Source: PALSA-612 sp964595575 | GTDB taxonomy: Bacteria > Actinomycetota > Thermoleophilia > Gaiellales > Gaiellaceae | Direction of reading: 5' to 3' | NCBI GenBank assembly: GCA_964595575.1 | Contig: CAZQRA010000003.1 | Coordinates: forward strand, 1-64,000 | DNA length: 64,000 nt | Shown here: piece after piece, positions 16,564 through 25,546 of the stretch | Position numbering within the stretch: the first letter of the stretch is position 1 | Layout: the number at the start of each line of letters is the position of its first letter | The notes under the pieces: generated by a model | The model's database searches: none | What the model saw: the letters and a program-made list of their open reading frames with translations, nothing else | What the model was told of the DNA's origin: nothing | Position numbers and translations under genes: made by a program

Positions 16564-17601
16564 TCACTCGTCCCACTCCACCTGGTCGAAGTAGCGGAGC
16601 GCCCGCCGGCTGGGACGGACTCGGGCGGACAGGGCGGCCAGCTCCTCGGCCGAGACCTCGCCCAGGGCGTGCTTCACCCCCAGCCAGGGGAGGTTGAGGT
16701 CCTCCTGGTAGACGATGGTCGAGATGCGGGGGTTGATCTCGATCACGCAGTCCCCCACGAGCTGGATGTTGAAGAAGTAGTCGAGCCCCAAGGCGGCCAC
16801 GATGCGCTCGGCCACCTCCATGAGGCCGGGGTCGACCAGGGTCTGGAAGTACATGGCCAGGCCGGCCCGCATGGCCTCTCGGGTCTTGGGATGGCCGAGG
16901 AGGATGCGCCCGCCTGCCGCGATCCCGTCCACGGTGCGCTCGCCCCCGGTGGCTAGCTCCATGACCAGAAGCTCGGTGGTGTCGTCGTCGCCGAGGAGCT
17001 CCACCACCTCCTCCAGCCGCAGCGCCTCCGGCACTCCCGGCCGGTTGGCCAGGAGCTGCTGGCGGCGATCCGCTCGCGCCGACAGGATGCGGAAGCCCCG
17101 GGTCCCGGAGGAGAACACCGGCTTGAGGCACAGCTCCCGGCTCGGGTAGCCGAGGTCGCGGGCGGCCCGATCGACCGCCTCCCCTCCGACCACCCGCCGC
17201 CAGGCGGGGCCGCGCACGCCGATGGCATCGAGGAGGGCGTACGTCTCCGCCTTGTCGTTGCAGCGGCGGACGGCCTCCGGCGAGGAGACGAGGACTGTCA
17301 CCCCCTGGGCGGCGAACCGCTCGCGAGCGTGGGCGAGGCCGGGCAGGTCGAAGGAGGACTGGGGAAGAACGACCCTCGCTCCTTCCCTGAGGCAGATATC
17401 GAGCACGGCGTCGGCGAATCCGGGGTCAGAGCCCGGCGGGACGAGGTAGAAGGCGTCGCAGGCGTGGCGGCCGATAGCCCGCTCCGACATGTCGGTGCCC
17501 ACCAGCCGCACCTCGCGCTCGCCGTTCTGGCGAAGCGCACGGAGGAGGGCGGCCGTGCCCGGCGCCCCGCTGGCGGTGACCACAATGGTGAGCGGGGTCA
17601 C
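16564..17601 (-). CDS. ATP-grasp enzyme, carbamoyl-phosphate synthase-like
   Basis: A 345-residue ATP-grasp protein of the carbamoyl-phosphate synthase large-chain-like group found in polysaccharide loci. An N-terminal Rossmann-type pre-ATP domain (TIVVTASGAPGTAALLRAL) is followed by ATP-binding ELCLKPVFSSGTRGF and the magnesium motif VIEINPRIST. ATP-grasp enzymes join a carboxylate to an amine through an acyl-phosphate, so an amino-acid or uronic-acid amide is conceivable. The GTG at 17601 overlaps the stop of the deacetylase-like gene (GTGA). The substrate is unknown. Confidence 0.82.
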   Translation of the reverse strand: MTPLTIVVTASGAPGTAALLRALRQNGEREVRLVGTDMSERAIGRHACDAFYLVPPGSDPGFADAVLDICLREGARVVLPQSSFDLPGLAHARERFAAQGVTVLVSSPEAVRRCNDKAETYALLDAIGVRGPAWRRVVGGEAVDRAARDLGYPSRELCLKPVFSSGTRGFRILSARADRRQQLLANRPGVPEALRLEEVVELLGDDDTTELLVMELATGGERTVDGIAAGGRILLGHPKTREAMRAGLAMYFQTLVDPGLMEVAERIVAALGLDYFFNIQLVGDCVIEINPRISTIVYQEDLNLPWLGVKHALGEVSAEELAALSARVRPSRRALRYFDQVEWDE

Positions 17602-18236
17602 AGCTCGATCCTGTCCTCCCGCAGCCGGCGCAGGCGCAGGGCTCGGTCGGCCTCGAGCAGGGAGCGCACCGTCTCGGCCATGGTCTTGCCTGGGTAGACC
17701 CAGATCTCGGGGTGGACGAGGAGCTGCAGCCAGTCGAAGGCGCCCCGGGCCAGCTCCTCGTGGGGGCACCCGTGCCGCCAGCGTTGGTTCGAGTCGGAGC
17801 GGTAGCGATCGGGATGGAAGAACGCCGGCTGCATGACGTTCACGACCCCCTCTATCGGCGCGGTCATGTACTCCGGATCAGGGTTGTGCCAGGCGAGAAC
17901 GGGGTCGAAGCGGGAGTCGAGGTCGACGTGCGGGTAGCGGGCGTGGAGGCCCACGCGGTGGCCGAGGGACCGCAGGCGGGCGAGGGCCTCTTCCCCCGAT
18001 GGCGCCGCTAGGTTGTAGAACTCGCTGCGCGTCATCAGGAAGTAGGTCGCCCGCACGCCCAGCTCGGCCTCGAGCTCGGCCAAGGTCAAGGCTGCCTCCA
18101 GCGACAGGTCGACGTCGTGGCGGAGGAGCAGGTCCCCCGGGGCCGGGGGCCGGTCGAAGGAGGAGAAGCGGTACCCGCCTGCCCGAGCGGCGGCCAAGAG
18201 CTCTCGGTAGTGATCGAGGCTGAAGTCGCAGCTCAT
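17598..18236 (-). CDS. Deacetylase-like protein of polysaccharide loci (NodB-type fold)
   Basis: A 212-residue protein of the NodB-like deacetylase superfamily, without signal peptide, so cytoplasmic. LLLRHDVDLS holds the metal Asp, LGHRVGLHARYPHVD the histidines, and VNVMQPAFFHPDRYRSDSNQRW is typical of the group found next to ATP-grasp genes; WVYPGKT ends the fold. It overlaps an ATP-grasp gene by four bases on each side, and the three genes appear to act as a unit on one precursor. It probably deacetylates a soluble sugar or lipid-linked intermediate. Confidence 0.78.
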   Translation of the reverse strand: MSCDFSLDHYRELLAAARAGGYRFSSFDRPPAPGDLLLRHDVDLSLEAALTLAELEAELGVRATYFLMTRSEFYNLAAPSGEEALARLRSLGHRVGLHARYPHVDLDSRFDPVLAWHNPDPEYMTAPIEGVVNVMQPAFFHPDRYRSDSNQRWRHGCPHEELARGAFDWLQLLVHPEIWVYPGKTMAETVRSLLEADRALRLRRLREDRIEL

Positions 18237-19441
18237 TCCACCTCCACCTCGACCAGCGACGCAGCCGCCTCCGCTCGGGCCAGGGCCTCCTCCCTGCTCT
18301 CCCCCACGGCGATCACGTAGCCGCGCCGATCGCCGTCCAGCCTCACCGGCCGGATCGTCTCTCCCACCTCCATGTAGCTCTCGGCTTGGACGACGCCGGG
18401 TTGAGCGAGGGCTCGCTCTAGGCCCCTCACCGCCCGCACCTTCCCCACAGGGAGCGGCCCCGGGCAGGCGGTGAGGAAGCGGATGGCCAAGGGCCGGCGG
18501 AAGCGAGCTAGGCACAGCTCGTCGGGGACCGGCTCCCCCAGCGCTTGGCGGAGGGCGATCTCCACCAGGTCGACCCCGACGGCGTGGCGAACGAGGTCTG
18601 CCATCTGCCCTCCCGGGATGCGGGCTGCCACCTCCACTACCCGGAGGCTGCCGTCCTCGGCGGCGATGAGCTGGGGGAAGGCGATGCCGTCGTGGAGGCC
18701 GAGGGCGCGGACAGCTCCGGCCACGATCTCCTCGGCCAGGCGAAGGCGCTCTGGGGACAGCGAGCAAGGGTAGAGGTGGATCCAGCCCACCCCGAATCCC
18801 ACCCCGGGAGGACGGAGCCGGTCGGACAGGGTGAGGGTGGAGACGGCGCCGCCGCGGGCGACGGCGATGCCGTTCATCTCGGTGCCGGGCAGGAACTCCT
18901 CTAGGATGACCTCGCCTGTCGCCGACTCGGCCAGGGCAGCCGGGAAGGAGGCCTCCAGGTCGCCGGCCGAGCGGAGGCAGAAGACGCCCCGCTGGCCGCC
19001 CGAGTCGGCGGGCTTGAGGACGGCTGGGGTGCCTACGCGCTCGAGGACGGCTCGAGCCTCGTCGAGGGTGCGGGCCGCTCCGAAGGAAGGCTGGGGGATA
19101 CCGCCGGCGGCCAGGGAGCGGCGCATCTCCACCTTGTGGGTGAGCCGACGAGCGGCCTCGAGCCCGATTCCGGGCAGCCCCAGCGCCTCCGCCACCGCCG
19201 CCACCACCGGCACCGCCCGGTCGGCAGAGACGGTGAGGACGCCGTGGGGGCGGACGCGGCGGGCGAAGGCAATCACCGCCTCCAGGTCGCGGAAGTCGGC
19301 CACCGCCGGCAGGTCGGCCTCTGCCAGCCCAGGCGCCTTGGGGTTGCGGTCGACGGCGGCGACCCGGAAGCCGAGCTCCCGGGCGCGGGCGATGGCTCGG
19401 CGCTGGTGCCGCCCGGCGCCGACGAAGAGAACCGTCCTCAC
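18233..19441 (-). CDS. ATP-grasp ligase (amino-acid ligase/biotin-carboxylase-like)
   Basis: A 402-residue ATP-grasp protein. The N-terminal Rossmann-type domain starts TVLFVGAGRHQRRAI. The ATP-binding lobe has PAVLKPADSGGQRGVF, and the magnesium-binding segment is RVVEVAARIPGGQMADL. A C-terminal small domain follows. This arrangement is shared by L-amino acid ligases and by formate- or carboxylate-amine ligases. It is the first gene of the minus-strand operon, so its product may prime the chemistry of the second ATP-grasp enzyme and the deacetylase. The GTG at 19441 is used because it directly begins the Rossmann strand. Confidence 0.82.
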   Translation of the reverse strand: MRTVLFVGAGRHQRRAIARARELGFRVAAVDRNPKAPGLAEADLPAVADFRDLEAVIAFARRVRPHGVLTVSADRAVPVVAAVAEALGLPGIGLEAARRLTHKVEMRRSLAAGGIPQPSFGAARTLDEARAVLERVGTPAVLKPADSGGQRGVFCLRSAGDLEASFPAALAESATGEVILEEFLPGTEMNGIAVARGGAVSTLTLSDRLRPPGVGFGVGWIHLYPCSLSPERLRLAEEIVAGAVRALGLHDGIAFPQLIAAEDGSLRVVEVAARIPGGQMADLVRHAVGVDLVEIALRQALGEPVPDELCLARFRRPLAIRFLTACPGPLPVGKVRAVRGLERALAQPGVVQAESYMEVGETIRPVRLDGDRRGYVIAVGESREEALARAEAAASLVEVEVE

Positions 19442-19556
19442 GCGCGGGGATGCTATCGGCGGGGTTAGGGCCCGCTTCGACGCCTTGGGGGAGGTGGAGG
19501 AAGGAAGCCGCTCTCCGCGTCGATGACGACCCGGCCCGGGTGTACGCTGAGGCATC
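19442..19556. promoter_or_regulatory. Divergent intergenic region between two polysaccharide operons
   Basis: A 115-base gap between the minus-strand ATP-grasp operon and the plus-strand epimerase operon. It must hold promoters for both directions. Weak -10-like AT steps occur (GATAGCAT on the minus side, TGTACGCT before the GTG at 19557), but no clear -35/-10 pair stands out. Confidence 0.4.
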
Positions 19557-20528
19557 GTGGCGCTCCAGGGGAAGCGGATCCTGATCACGGGCGGGGCCGG
19601 CTTCATCGGCACCACCCTCGCCCGTCGGCTCGTCGACCGCAACGAGGTGGTGGCCGTGGACAACCTCCACCGTGACGCTTTGTCCGGAACCGACCTCGTC
19701 GACCACCCCAACTTCACCTTCTACGAGGCCGACGTGCTCGATCGCGACCGGCTGGTCGAGCTTGCCCGGGGGGCCACCCACATCGTCCACGCCGCCGCCA
19801 TCGCCGGCGTGGACACGGTGCTGGAGAGCCCGGTACGGACGATGCGCGTCAACCTCATCGGCACCTACCACGCCCTGGAGGCGGCGCTGGCGACGAGCGA
19901 GACGCTGGAGCGGTTCGTCGACTTCTCCACCAGCGAGGTGTTCGGCCAGCAGGCGATCAACGTGGAGGAAGGGCACGTCACCACCACCGGCTCGGTAGGG
20001 GAGGCCCGCTGGACCTACGCCGTCTCCAAGCTCGCCGGCGAGCACATGACCCACGCCTACCACGACGAGCTAGGGCTGCCTACCGTCACCGTCCGCCCCT
20101 TCAACGTGTACGGGCCGGGCCAGATCGGCGGGGGCGCGATCCGCGCCTTCGTGGAGGCGGCCCTGGCCGGCCGCGACCTCGTCATCCACGGGGACGGCTC
20201 CCAGATCCGGGCCTGGTGCTACGTCGACGACATGGTGGAGGCGCTTCTTCTGTGCCTGGAGCGACCCGAGGCGGTCGGCCACACCTTCAACGTGGGCAAC
20301 CCGCGCTCCACCGTGACCATCCTCGACCTCGCTCAGCGGGTCAAGCGCATCTCCCGCTGCCCCGGGAACATCGTGTTCCGGGCCCTCCACTACGTCGACG
20401 TCGAGATTCGCATCCCCAACGTGCGCAAGATCAAGGAGCTCCTCGGGTGGGAGGCCAAGGTCGACCTGGACGAGGGACTGGAGCGCACCATCGCCTGGTA
20501 CCGGGAGAAGCTGGCGGCGACAGCGTGA
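19557..20528 (+). CDS. NAD-dependent nucleotide-sugar epimerase/dehydratase (extended SDR)
   Basis: A 323-residue extended SDR protein. The NAD-binding TGGAGFIGTTLARRL begins at residue 10, the catalytic YAVSK lies near residue 160, and RPFNVYGPGQ marks the sugar-binding side. Relatives are UDP-glucose 4-epimerases, dTDP-glucose 4,6-dehydratases and UDP-sugar decarboxylases. The serine/threonine before the Tyr is in DFSTSEVFG, which is more dehydratase-like. Paired with the next DegT gene, it may create a 4-keto sugar for amination. The GTG at 19557 directly starts the Rossmann fold. Confidence 0.88.
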   Translation: MALQGKRILITGGAGFIGTTLARRLVDRNEVVAVDNLHRDALSGTDLVDHPNFTFYEADVLDRDRLVELARGATHIVHAAAIAGVDTVLESPVRTMRVNLIGTYHALEAALATSETLERFVDFSTSEVFGQQAINVEEGHVTTTGSVGEARWTYAVSKLAGEHMTHAYHDELGLPTVTVRPFNVYGPGQIGGGAIRAFVEAALAGRDLVIHGDGSQIRAWCYVDDMVEALLLCLERPEAVGHTFNVGNPRSTVTILDLAQRVKRISRCPGNIVFRALHYVDVEIRIPNVRKIKELLGWEAKVDLDEGLERTIAWYREKLAATA

Positions 20529-21619
20529 CCACCCCCGACGAGCTCGTCCGCCTCGCCTGGCCCGACGTGGGCGAGGAGGAGGTAGCGGCGGTGGCCGAGG
20601 TGCTGGCGAGCGGGCGCCTTACCCAGGGGCCGTGGGTGGAGAGCTTGGAGAGAGAGCTCGCCTCCGTCTGCTCGGTCGACCACGCGGTGGTGGTCTCCTC
20701 CGGCACGGCTGCCCTCCACCTCGCTCTCCTTTCCCTCGACCTCCGCCCGGGAGACGAGGTGCTCGTGCCCGCCTACACCTTCCCCGCCACCGCCAACGCG
20801 GTCGTCCTCGCCGGGGGGCGGCCCGTGCTCGTGGACGTGGACGCGGAGAGCATGACCATCGATGTCGAGCAGGCCGCCGCCAGCGTCACGCCTCGCACGC
20901 GGGCGTGCATCGGGGTGCACCTGTTCGGGCGCCCGCTTCCCTGGGAGGACTTGGTCGAGGCCCTGCCCGAGCGGGTGGCGCTGATCGAGGACGCGGCCGG
21001 CGCCCTCGGGGCTCGCCGCCGAGGCCGGCCCTGCGGCTCTCTGGGAGCCATGGGCTGCCTCTCCTTCCACCCCCGCAAGGTGGTGACGAGCGGGGAGGGG
21101 GGAGCGGTCACGACCGACGACCGACGACGGGCCGAGGCGGTCCGCAGGCTGCGAAACCACGGCTGGCAGGGCCCCGGCTTCGCCGACCTTCCTTCGCCCG
21201 GGCTCAACTACCGCTTGTCCGACGTCCTGGCAGCCCTCGCCCTCCCCCAGCTGCGGCGTCTGGAGACGCTCTTGGCCGCCCGCCGGCGGGTGGCCTCGGG
21301 GTACGAGGCCAGGCTGGCCGAGGCGGAGGGGATCCTCCTGCCCCGGGCCGAGGCCGGCGACAGCCACGGCTGGCAGGCCTACGTCGTCCAGCTCGAGCGC
21401 CGCGACCGGGCCCTCGAGGCGCTGGCCGCGGCCGGTATCGAGGCCCAGATCGGCACCTTCGCCCTGCACAGGCTCTCTGCCTACGCCGACCAGGGCCCCT
21501 TCCCGGGGGCAGACCGCGCCTACGAGCGGGCCCTCGCCCTGCCCCTCCACTCCCGGCTCACCGACAGCGACCTCGACCGGGTGAGCGAGGTGGTGCAGGC
21601 GGTCGCTCGCGGGGGGTGA
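20525..21619 (+). CDS. DegT/DnrJ/EryC1-family PLP sugar aminotransferase
   Basis: A 364-residue fold-type I PLP enzyme of the DegT family, which aminates keto-sugars bound to nucleotides. VVVSSGTAALHLALL binds the PLP phosphate, EDAAGALGA carries the PLP-pairing Asp, and SFHPRKVVTSGEGGA holds the Schiff-base Lys. The GTG at 20525 overlaps the epimerase stop, so the pair is probably a keto-sugar-to-amino-sugar unit. A second, distinct DegT enzyme is at 58725. Confidence 0.92.
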   Translation: MTTPDELVRLAWPDVGEEEVAAVAEVLASGRLTQGPWVESLERELASVCSVDHAVVVSSGTAALHLALLSLDLRPGDEVLVPAYTFPATANAVVLAGGRPVLVDVDAESMTIDVEQAAASVTPRTRACIGVHLFGRPLPWEDLVEALPERVALIEDAAGALGARRRGRPCGSLGAMGCLSFHPRKVVTSGEGGAVTTDDRRRAEAVRRLRNHGWQGPGFADLPSPGLNYRLSDVLAALALPQLRRLETLLAARRRVASGYEARLAEAEGILLPRAEAGDSHGWQAYVVQLERRDRALEALAAAGIEAQIGTFALHRLSAYADQGPFPGADRAYERALALPLHSRLTDSDLDRVSEVVQAVARGG

Positions 21620-21658
21620 GCGGGGCCGGCCCAGCTGCCCCAAGTACCCTTCGCCTTC

Positions 21659-22669
21659 GTGGACGTCTCCGCCCTCCTCTCCCGTCGGTCGGGGGTGACG
21701 GCCAGGCTGCTTCGGGGAGCGGCCACCCTGCTTCTGACCGGCGCCTGTCTCGCCTACATCGCCTGGAAGATCGACGTCGGGCGCACCCTCGCCGTCCTGG
21801 CCGGGGTGGAGCTCGGCTACTTCCTGGCGGCGGTGGCGATCATGACCGCGGCCGTGCTGCCCATGGCCTGGCGGTGGCAGCGGCTGCTCGCCTGCCGCGG
21901 CATCGACGACCGCCTCTCCTGGCTGGTGCGGGCCTACTTCGTCGCCTACGCCGCCGGGCAGGTGCTCCCCACGGCCGTGGGCGGAGACGCCGCCCGCATC
22001 GTCGACGCCGTCCGACGCCACCCCGGCCGGGCCGGCCCCATCGCCGGCTCGGTCCTGCTCGAGCGGGCGCTGGGGGGCGCCGCCACCTTGGCCCTGGCCG
22101 CCGTCGGCCTCGTCCTTGCCTTCGGCCGCTACGAGGTGGGCGCCTACCTGTGGCTCGAGCTCGCCTTCGTGCTCGCCACCTGCGTCCTCGCGGTCGTCCT
22201 CTTCTCCCGGGCCGCCCGCAGGCCCCTCTCCCGTACCGTGCCCTTCCTCCGTCGGCTTCGCCTCGACCGGCCCCTCCGAGCCGCCTACGAGGGCATCCAC
22301 GCCTACCGAGGTCATGCCTCCCTCGTCGCCTCCGTCCTCGCCCTCACCCTGGCCGTGCAGGCGGCGCGGGTGCTCGCCATCTGGCTCACGGCCAAGGCCG
22401 TGGACGTCGACCTCTCCCCCCGCGTGTACTACGTCATGGGGCCGCTCCTCTTCCTCGTGATGCTCGTGCCCTTCACCATCAACGGGCTGGCGGCGAGGGA
22501 GGCCTTCTTCGTGAGCTTCCTGGGGCAGCTGGGCGTGGGCCCCGATCCTGCCTTTGCCGCCGGCTTTCTCTTCTTCCTCGTCACCGTCTGCCTCGCCCTC
22601 CCCGGCGTCCTCGTCCTCGCCTGGGAGGGGGTGCGGGGGCTCGTACGGCCCAGCGTCGGCCATGGCTGA
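21659..22669 (+). CDS. Lysylphosphatidylglycerol synthase TM-region/UPF0104-like membrane protein
   Basis: A 336-residue membrane protein of about eight segments, similar to the membrane part of MprF and to AglD2/YbhN-type proteins. LPTAVGGDAARI and the late MLVPFTINGLAAREAFFV segment are characteristic. Such proteins flip or modify lipids and are common in glycan loci. There is no cytosolic aminoacyl-transfer domain, so lysine transfer is unlikely. A GTG start 39 bases after the aminotransferase gives the best hydrophobic N terminus. It overlaps the next gene by eight bases. Confidence 0.82.
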   Translation: MDVSALLSRRSGVTARLLRGAATLLLTGACLAYIAWKIDVGRTLAVLAGVELGYFLAAVAIMTAAVLPMAWRWQRLLACRGIDDRLSWLVRAYFVAYAAGQVLPTAVGGDAARIVDAVRRHPGRAGPIAGSVLLERALGGAATLALAAVGLVLAFGRYEVGAYLWLELAFVLATCVLAVVLFSRAARRPLSRTVPFLRRLRLDRPLRAAYEGIHAYRGHASLVASVLALTLAVQAARVLAIWLTAKAVDVDLSPRVYYVMGPLLFLVMLVPFTINGLAAREAFFVSFLGQLGVGPDPAFAAGFLFFLVTVCLALPGVLVLAWEGVRGLVRPSVGHG

Positions 22670-23558
22670 GCCCGCCGACGTGTCCGTGATCGTGGTCACC
22701 TTGAACGCCCTCCCCTGGGTGGAGCGCTGCCTGGAGAGCGTGGCCGGCTACGAGACGGTGGTGGTCGACCACGGCTCCCGGGATGGGACCGTGGAGCTGG
22801 TGCGGCGCCGGTTTCCAGAAGCGCGGCTCGTGGAGCAGGAAAACCGGGGCCTCGCCGCCGGCTGGAACCGCGGCATCCGGGAGGTGAGGGGGCGCTACTT
22901 CCTCCTCCTCAACGCCGATGCCTGGGTGGTGGGCGACGGGGTGGAGCGCCTTCGCGCCTTCGCCGACTCCCGACCCCGGGCGGCCGTCATCGGGCCCCGG
23001 CTGCGCAATCCCGACGGGACCCTGCAGCGCTCGGCCCGTCGCTTCCCCACCCTGTGGCGGCTTGCCACCGAGTACTTCTTCCTGCGCAAGCTCGCCCCCC
23101 GCTCGCAGCTCCTCAACGCCTTCTACGAGGGCGGCTTCGACCACGACCGGGAGCGCGAGGTGGACTGGCTCATGGGGGCCTGCCTGCTCGTTCGCCGAGC
23201 AGCGGTGGAGGCCGTGGGCCCCCTGGACGAGTCGTTCTTCCTCTTCAGCGAGGAGACGGACTGGTGCTACCGCTTCCGTCAGGCCGGCTGGCAGGTGCTG
23301 TTCTACCCGGGGGCGGAGGTGGTGCACGTGGGGGGAGCCGCCCACGGCGGCCGTCTGTTCCGGGAGAACCTCCGCGGCCACTTGCGGTTCCTGGCCAAGC
23401 ACCGGGGAGCCGAGGAGGCCGAGCGGGCCCGCCGGCTCCTCGTGGCTGCCCTCCGGCTGCGGGGAGCGCTCTTTACGGGCGAGCGGGGCCGTGCCTACCG
23501 CGAGGCCGCCCGCTGGCTGGCCTCGGGGACAGCCCTGGAGCTCCTCGACCGACCATGA
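22662..23558 (+). CDS. GT2-family glycosyltransferase (rhamnosyltransferase-like)
   Basis: A 298-residue GT-A transferase. It opens with VSVIVVTLNALPWVERCL, has the donor DxD-like motif LLNADAWVV, and later GACLLVRRAAVEAVGPLDE and FSEETDWCYRFRQAGW, typical of the WcaA/rhamnosyltransferase branch of GT2. It probably adds a sugar to a lipid-linked repeat unit on the cytoplasmic face. The ATG at 22662 begins at the end of the flippase-like gene. It is followed by the membrane gene with an ATGA overlap. Confidence 0.9.
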   Translation: MAEPADVSVIVVTLNALPWVERCLESVAGYETVVVDHGSRDGTVELVRRRFPEARLVEQENRGLAAGWNRGIREVRGRYFLLLNADAWVVGDGVERLRAFADSRPRAAVIGPRLRNPDGTLQRSARRFPTLWRLATEYFFLRKLAPRSQLLNAFYEGGFDHDREREVDWLMGACLLVRRAAVEAVGPLDESFFLFSEETDWCYRFRQAGWQVLFYPGAEVVHVGGAAHGGRLFRENLRGHLRFLAKHRGAEEAERARRLLVAALRLRGALFTGERGRAYREAARWLASGTALELLDRP

Positions 23559-25546
23559 GGCGGGCTCCCCCCGAGCTCGCCGGCCTCCCGCTCCTCGCCG
23601 TCTCCTGGACCCTTCCCTCGACGGGGGCGGGGACCTACCTGCGCCTGGCTGCCGCCACCGCCGTTCTCCTCCTGCCGGGAGCCCTCCTTGCCCGCGCCCT
23701 CGGCCGCCCCAGCGTGTCGGCCACGCTCGCCCTCAGCTCAGCCGGCCTGTTCGGGGCGGGGGCGGTCATGTTCGCGGTGGGAGGCTCGCTGTGGCTTGCC
23801 CTGGGGCTCTACCTGGGCCTGGGCCTGGCGGCGGCGCCGCTCGCCCTCGCCCGCTCCCGCCCCTCGGTGTCGGCGCCGCTTCTCGCCGTGCTTGCCGGCG
23901 GGGCCGGCCTGGGCGGGGCTCTGTGGCTCGTGGCCGGGTCGCTGGATGGGGATGCCCTCTTCCACCTTGCCCGAGTGCGGAAGCTGGAGGCCTTCGATCG
24001 CCTCCATCTGGCCACGGTCAACGAGCTCGTCGACGGCGGCCTGCACCCTGGCTACGCCTTCCCCCTGTGGCACCTCCTCCTGGCGCTCATCGGGCGGGTG
24101 GGCGGCCTCGATCCCGGCACGGTCCTCCTCCACGAGGCCAGCGTGCTTGCCCCCGTGGCCGTGGCCGTCTCCTACGAGGCGGGCAGGGCTGTCCTCGGCA
24201 CCGCCTGGGCGGGCCTGGCTGCGCTCCTCGCCCAGGTGACCACCATCGCCCTTGCCCCCGGCCACGGGGGCGCCTACACCGCCCTCGCTCTCCCCGCCAC
24301 TGCCGCCCGCCAGCTCCTGGTGCCGGCGGTGCTCACCCTCTTTTTCTCCTTCGTCCGTCAGCCGGGGGCCCGCGCCTCGGTCACCCTCGCCGCCGGCGCC
24401 TTAGGCCTGGCCCTCGTCCATCCCACCTATGCCCTGTTCCTGGCCGTTCCCCTCCTCGGCTACGTGGTCGCCCGCGCCCTGCTCGCCCGCGGCGAGCTGG
24501 CGGCCGGCCTGGGAGCCCTCCTCTCGCTCGGCCTTCCTGCCGGGGCGGTGGCCCTGTGGCTGCTTCCCATCGTGCGAGAGACCGCCTCCTACCAGCCCTC
24601 CCCAGAGGAGCGCCTGCGCGGCCTTGCGCACTACGCCGGCCAGGTGGAGGTCCTGGCCGACGGGAGCTTCCGGCTCGCTCCCGAGCTCTTCGCCCGCACG
24701 GGGGCGGTGGCGGTGGCGGCTCTTGCCTGCGTGCCCTTGGCCGCGCTTGCTCGCAGTCGGCGCTGGGCGGCGCTCGTCCTGGGCGGGTCGCTCGCCGTGC
24801 TTGCCTTGACCCTCGTCCCCGACCTCTTCACGCGCTTCTCCGACGCCGTCTCCCTCTCCCAGGCCCGGCGGGCGGCGGGGTTTCTCCCCTTGGCCGTGGC
24901 CTTCGCCGGAGGAGCGGCGGTGACGGCCCGCCTGGCCGGTTTCGCCGGCCCTCTCGTCGGGCTGGCCGCCGGCCTCGCCCTCCACCTCGCCTACCCCGGC
25001 GACTTCGGGTACCGCCTCGACCACGGGGGGCCGGCGGCCGTCGTCTGGGTGGCGGCCTTCGGGGGAGGGGCGGCGCTGCTCGTGGCCATGCTGGCTCGGC
25101 GCCTGCCTGCGCTCGAGGACCGGGGGCCGCTGGCGGCGGTCACCGCGCTTGCCTTCTGCCTGCCCGTGGCGGTGCACGGGTTCTCCCGGTGGACGCCGGC
25201 CCCCGCCCAGGCAAGCCCGCTCACCCCCGGGCTCACGAGGGCGGTCGAGCGGGTGGCGCCACCGGGATCGGTCGTGTTCTCCGACGACCTCACCAGCTAC
25301 TGGCTGGCGGCGGCGGCGCCCGTGTACGTGGCCTCGGCCCTCCCCGGCCACGTGGCCGACACCAAGGCCAACCGGCCCTACGCCCGCCGTCGGGACGCTC
25401 GCCTCTTCTTCCGCACCGGGGATCTCGCCATACCCCGGCGCTACCGGGCCGACCTCGTCCTCGTCGACCGCTCTCGGTACCGGCTGGAGCTGTCTCTGCC
25501 GCGCCTGTACGCCGATCGCCGCTACGTTCTCTATCGGTTGCGGTGA
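23555..25546 (+). CDS. Large GT-C-like polytopic membrane protein
   Basis: A 663-residue protein with twelve or more hydrophobic segments and a soluble C-terminal domain of about 100 residues. The first large loop has the acidic motif LDGDALFHLARVRKL, as in GT-C glycosyltransferases that use polyprenyl-phosphate sugars outside the membrane. HPTYALFL, and ELFARTG, lie in later loops. The C-terminal part (PPGSVVFSDDLTSYWLAA onward) is probably extracytoplasmic. No exact family is recognised. It sits between a GT2 and a GT4 gene with overlaps on both sides. Confidence 0.72.
   Translation: MRRAPPELAGLPLLAVSWTLPSTGAGTYLRLAAATAVLLLPGALLARALGRPSVSATLALSSAGLFGAGAVMFAVGGSLWLALGLYLGLGLAAAPLALARSRPSVSAPLLAVLAGGAGLGGALWLVAGSLDGDALFHLARVRKLEAFDRLHLATVNELVDGGLHPGYAFPLWHLLLALIGRVGGLDPGTVLLHEASVLAPVAVAVSYEAGRAVLGTAWAGLAALLAQVTTIALAPGHGGAYTALALPATAARQLLVPAVLTLFFSFVRQPGARASVTLAAGALGLALVHPTYALFLAVPLLGYVVARALLARGELAAGLGALLSLGLPAGAVALWLLPIVRETASYQPSPEERLRGLAHYAGQVEVLADGSFRLAPELFARTGAVAVAALACVPLAALARSRRWAALVLGGSLAVLALTLVPDLFTRFSDAVSLSQARRAAGFLPLAVAFAGGAAVTARLAGFAGPLVGLAAGLALHLAYPGDFGYRLDHGGPAAVVWVAAFGGGAALLVAMLARRLPALEDRGPLAAVTALAFCLPVAVHGFSRWTPAPAQASPLTPGLTRAVERVAPPGSVVFSDDLTSYWLAAAAPVYVASALPGHVADTKANRPYARRRDARLFFRTGDLAIPRRYRADLVLVDRSRYRLELSLPRLYADRRYVLYRLR

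Noticed and set aside
20390..22699. 769-codon open frame on the minus strand
   Set aside because: It is opposite the aminotransferase and membrane genes, is rich in Gly/Glu/Gln/His with no family motifs, and is a typical high-GC antisense shadow.
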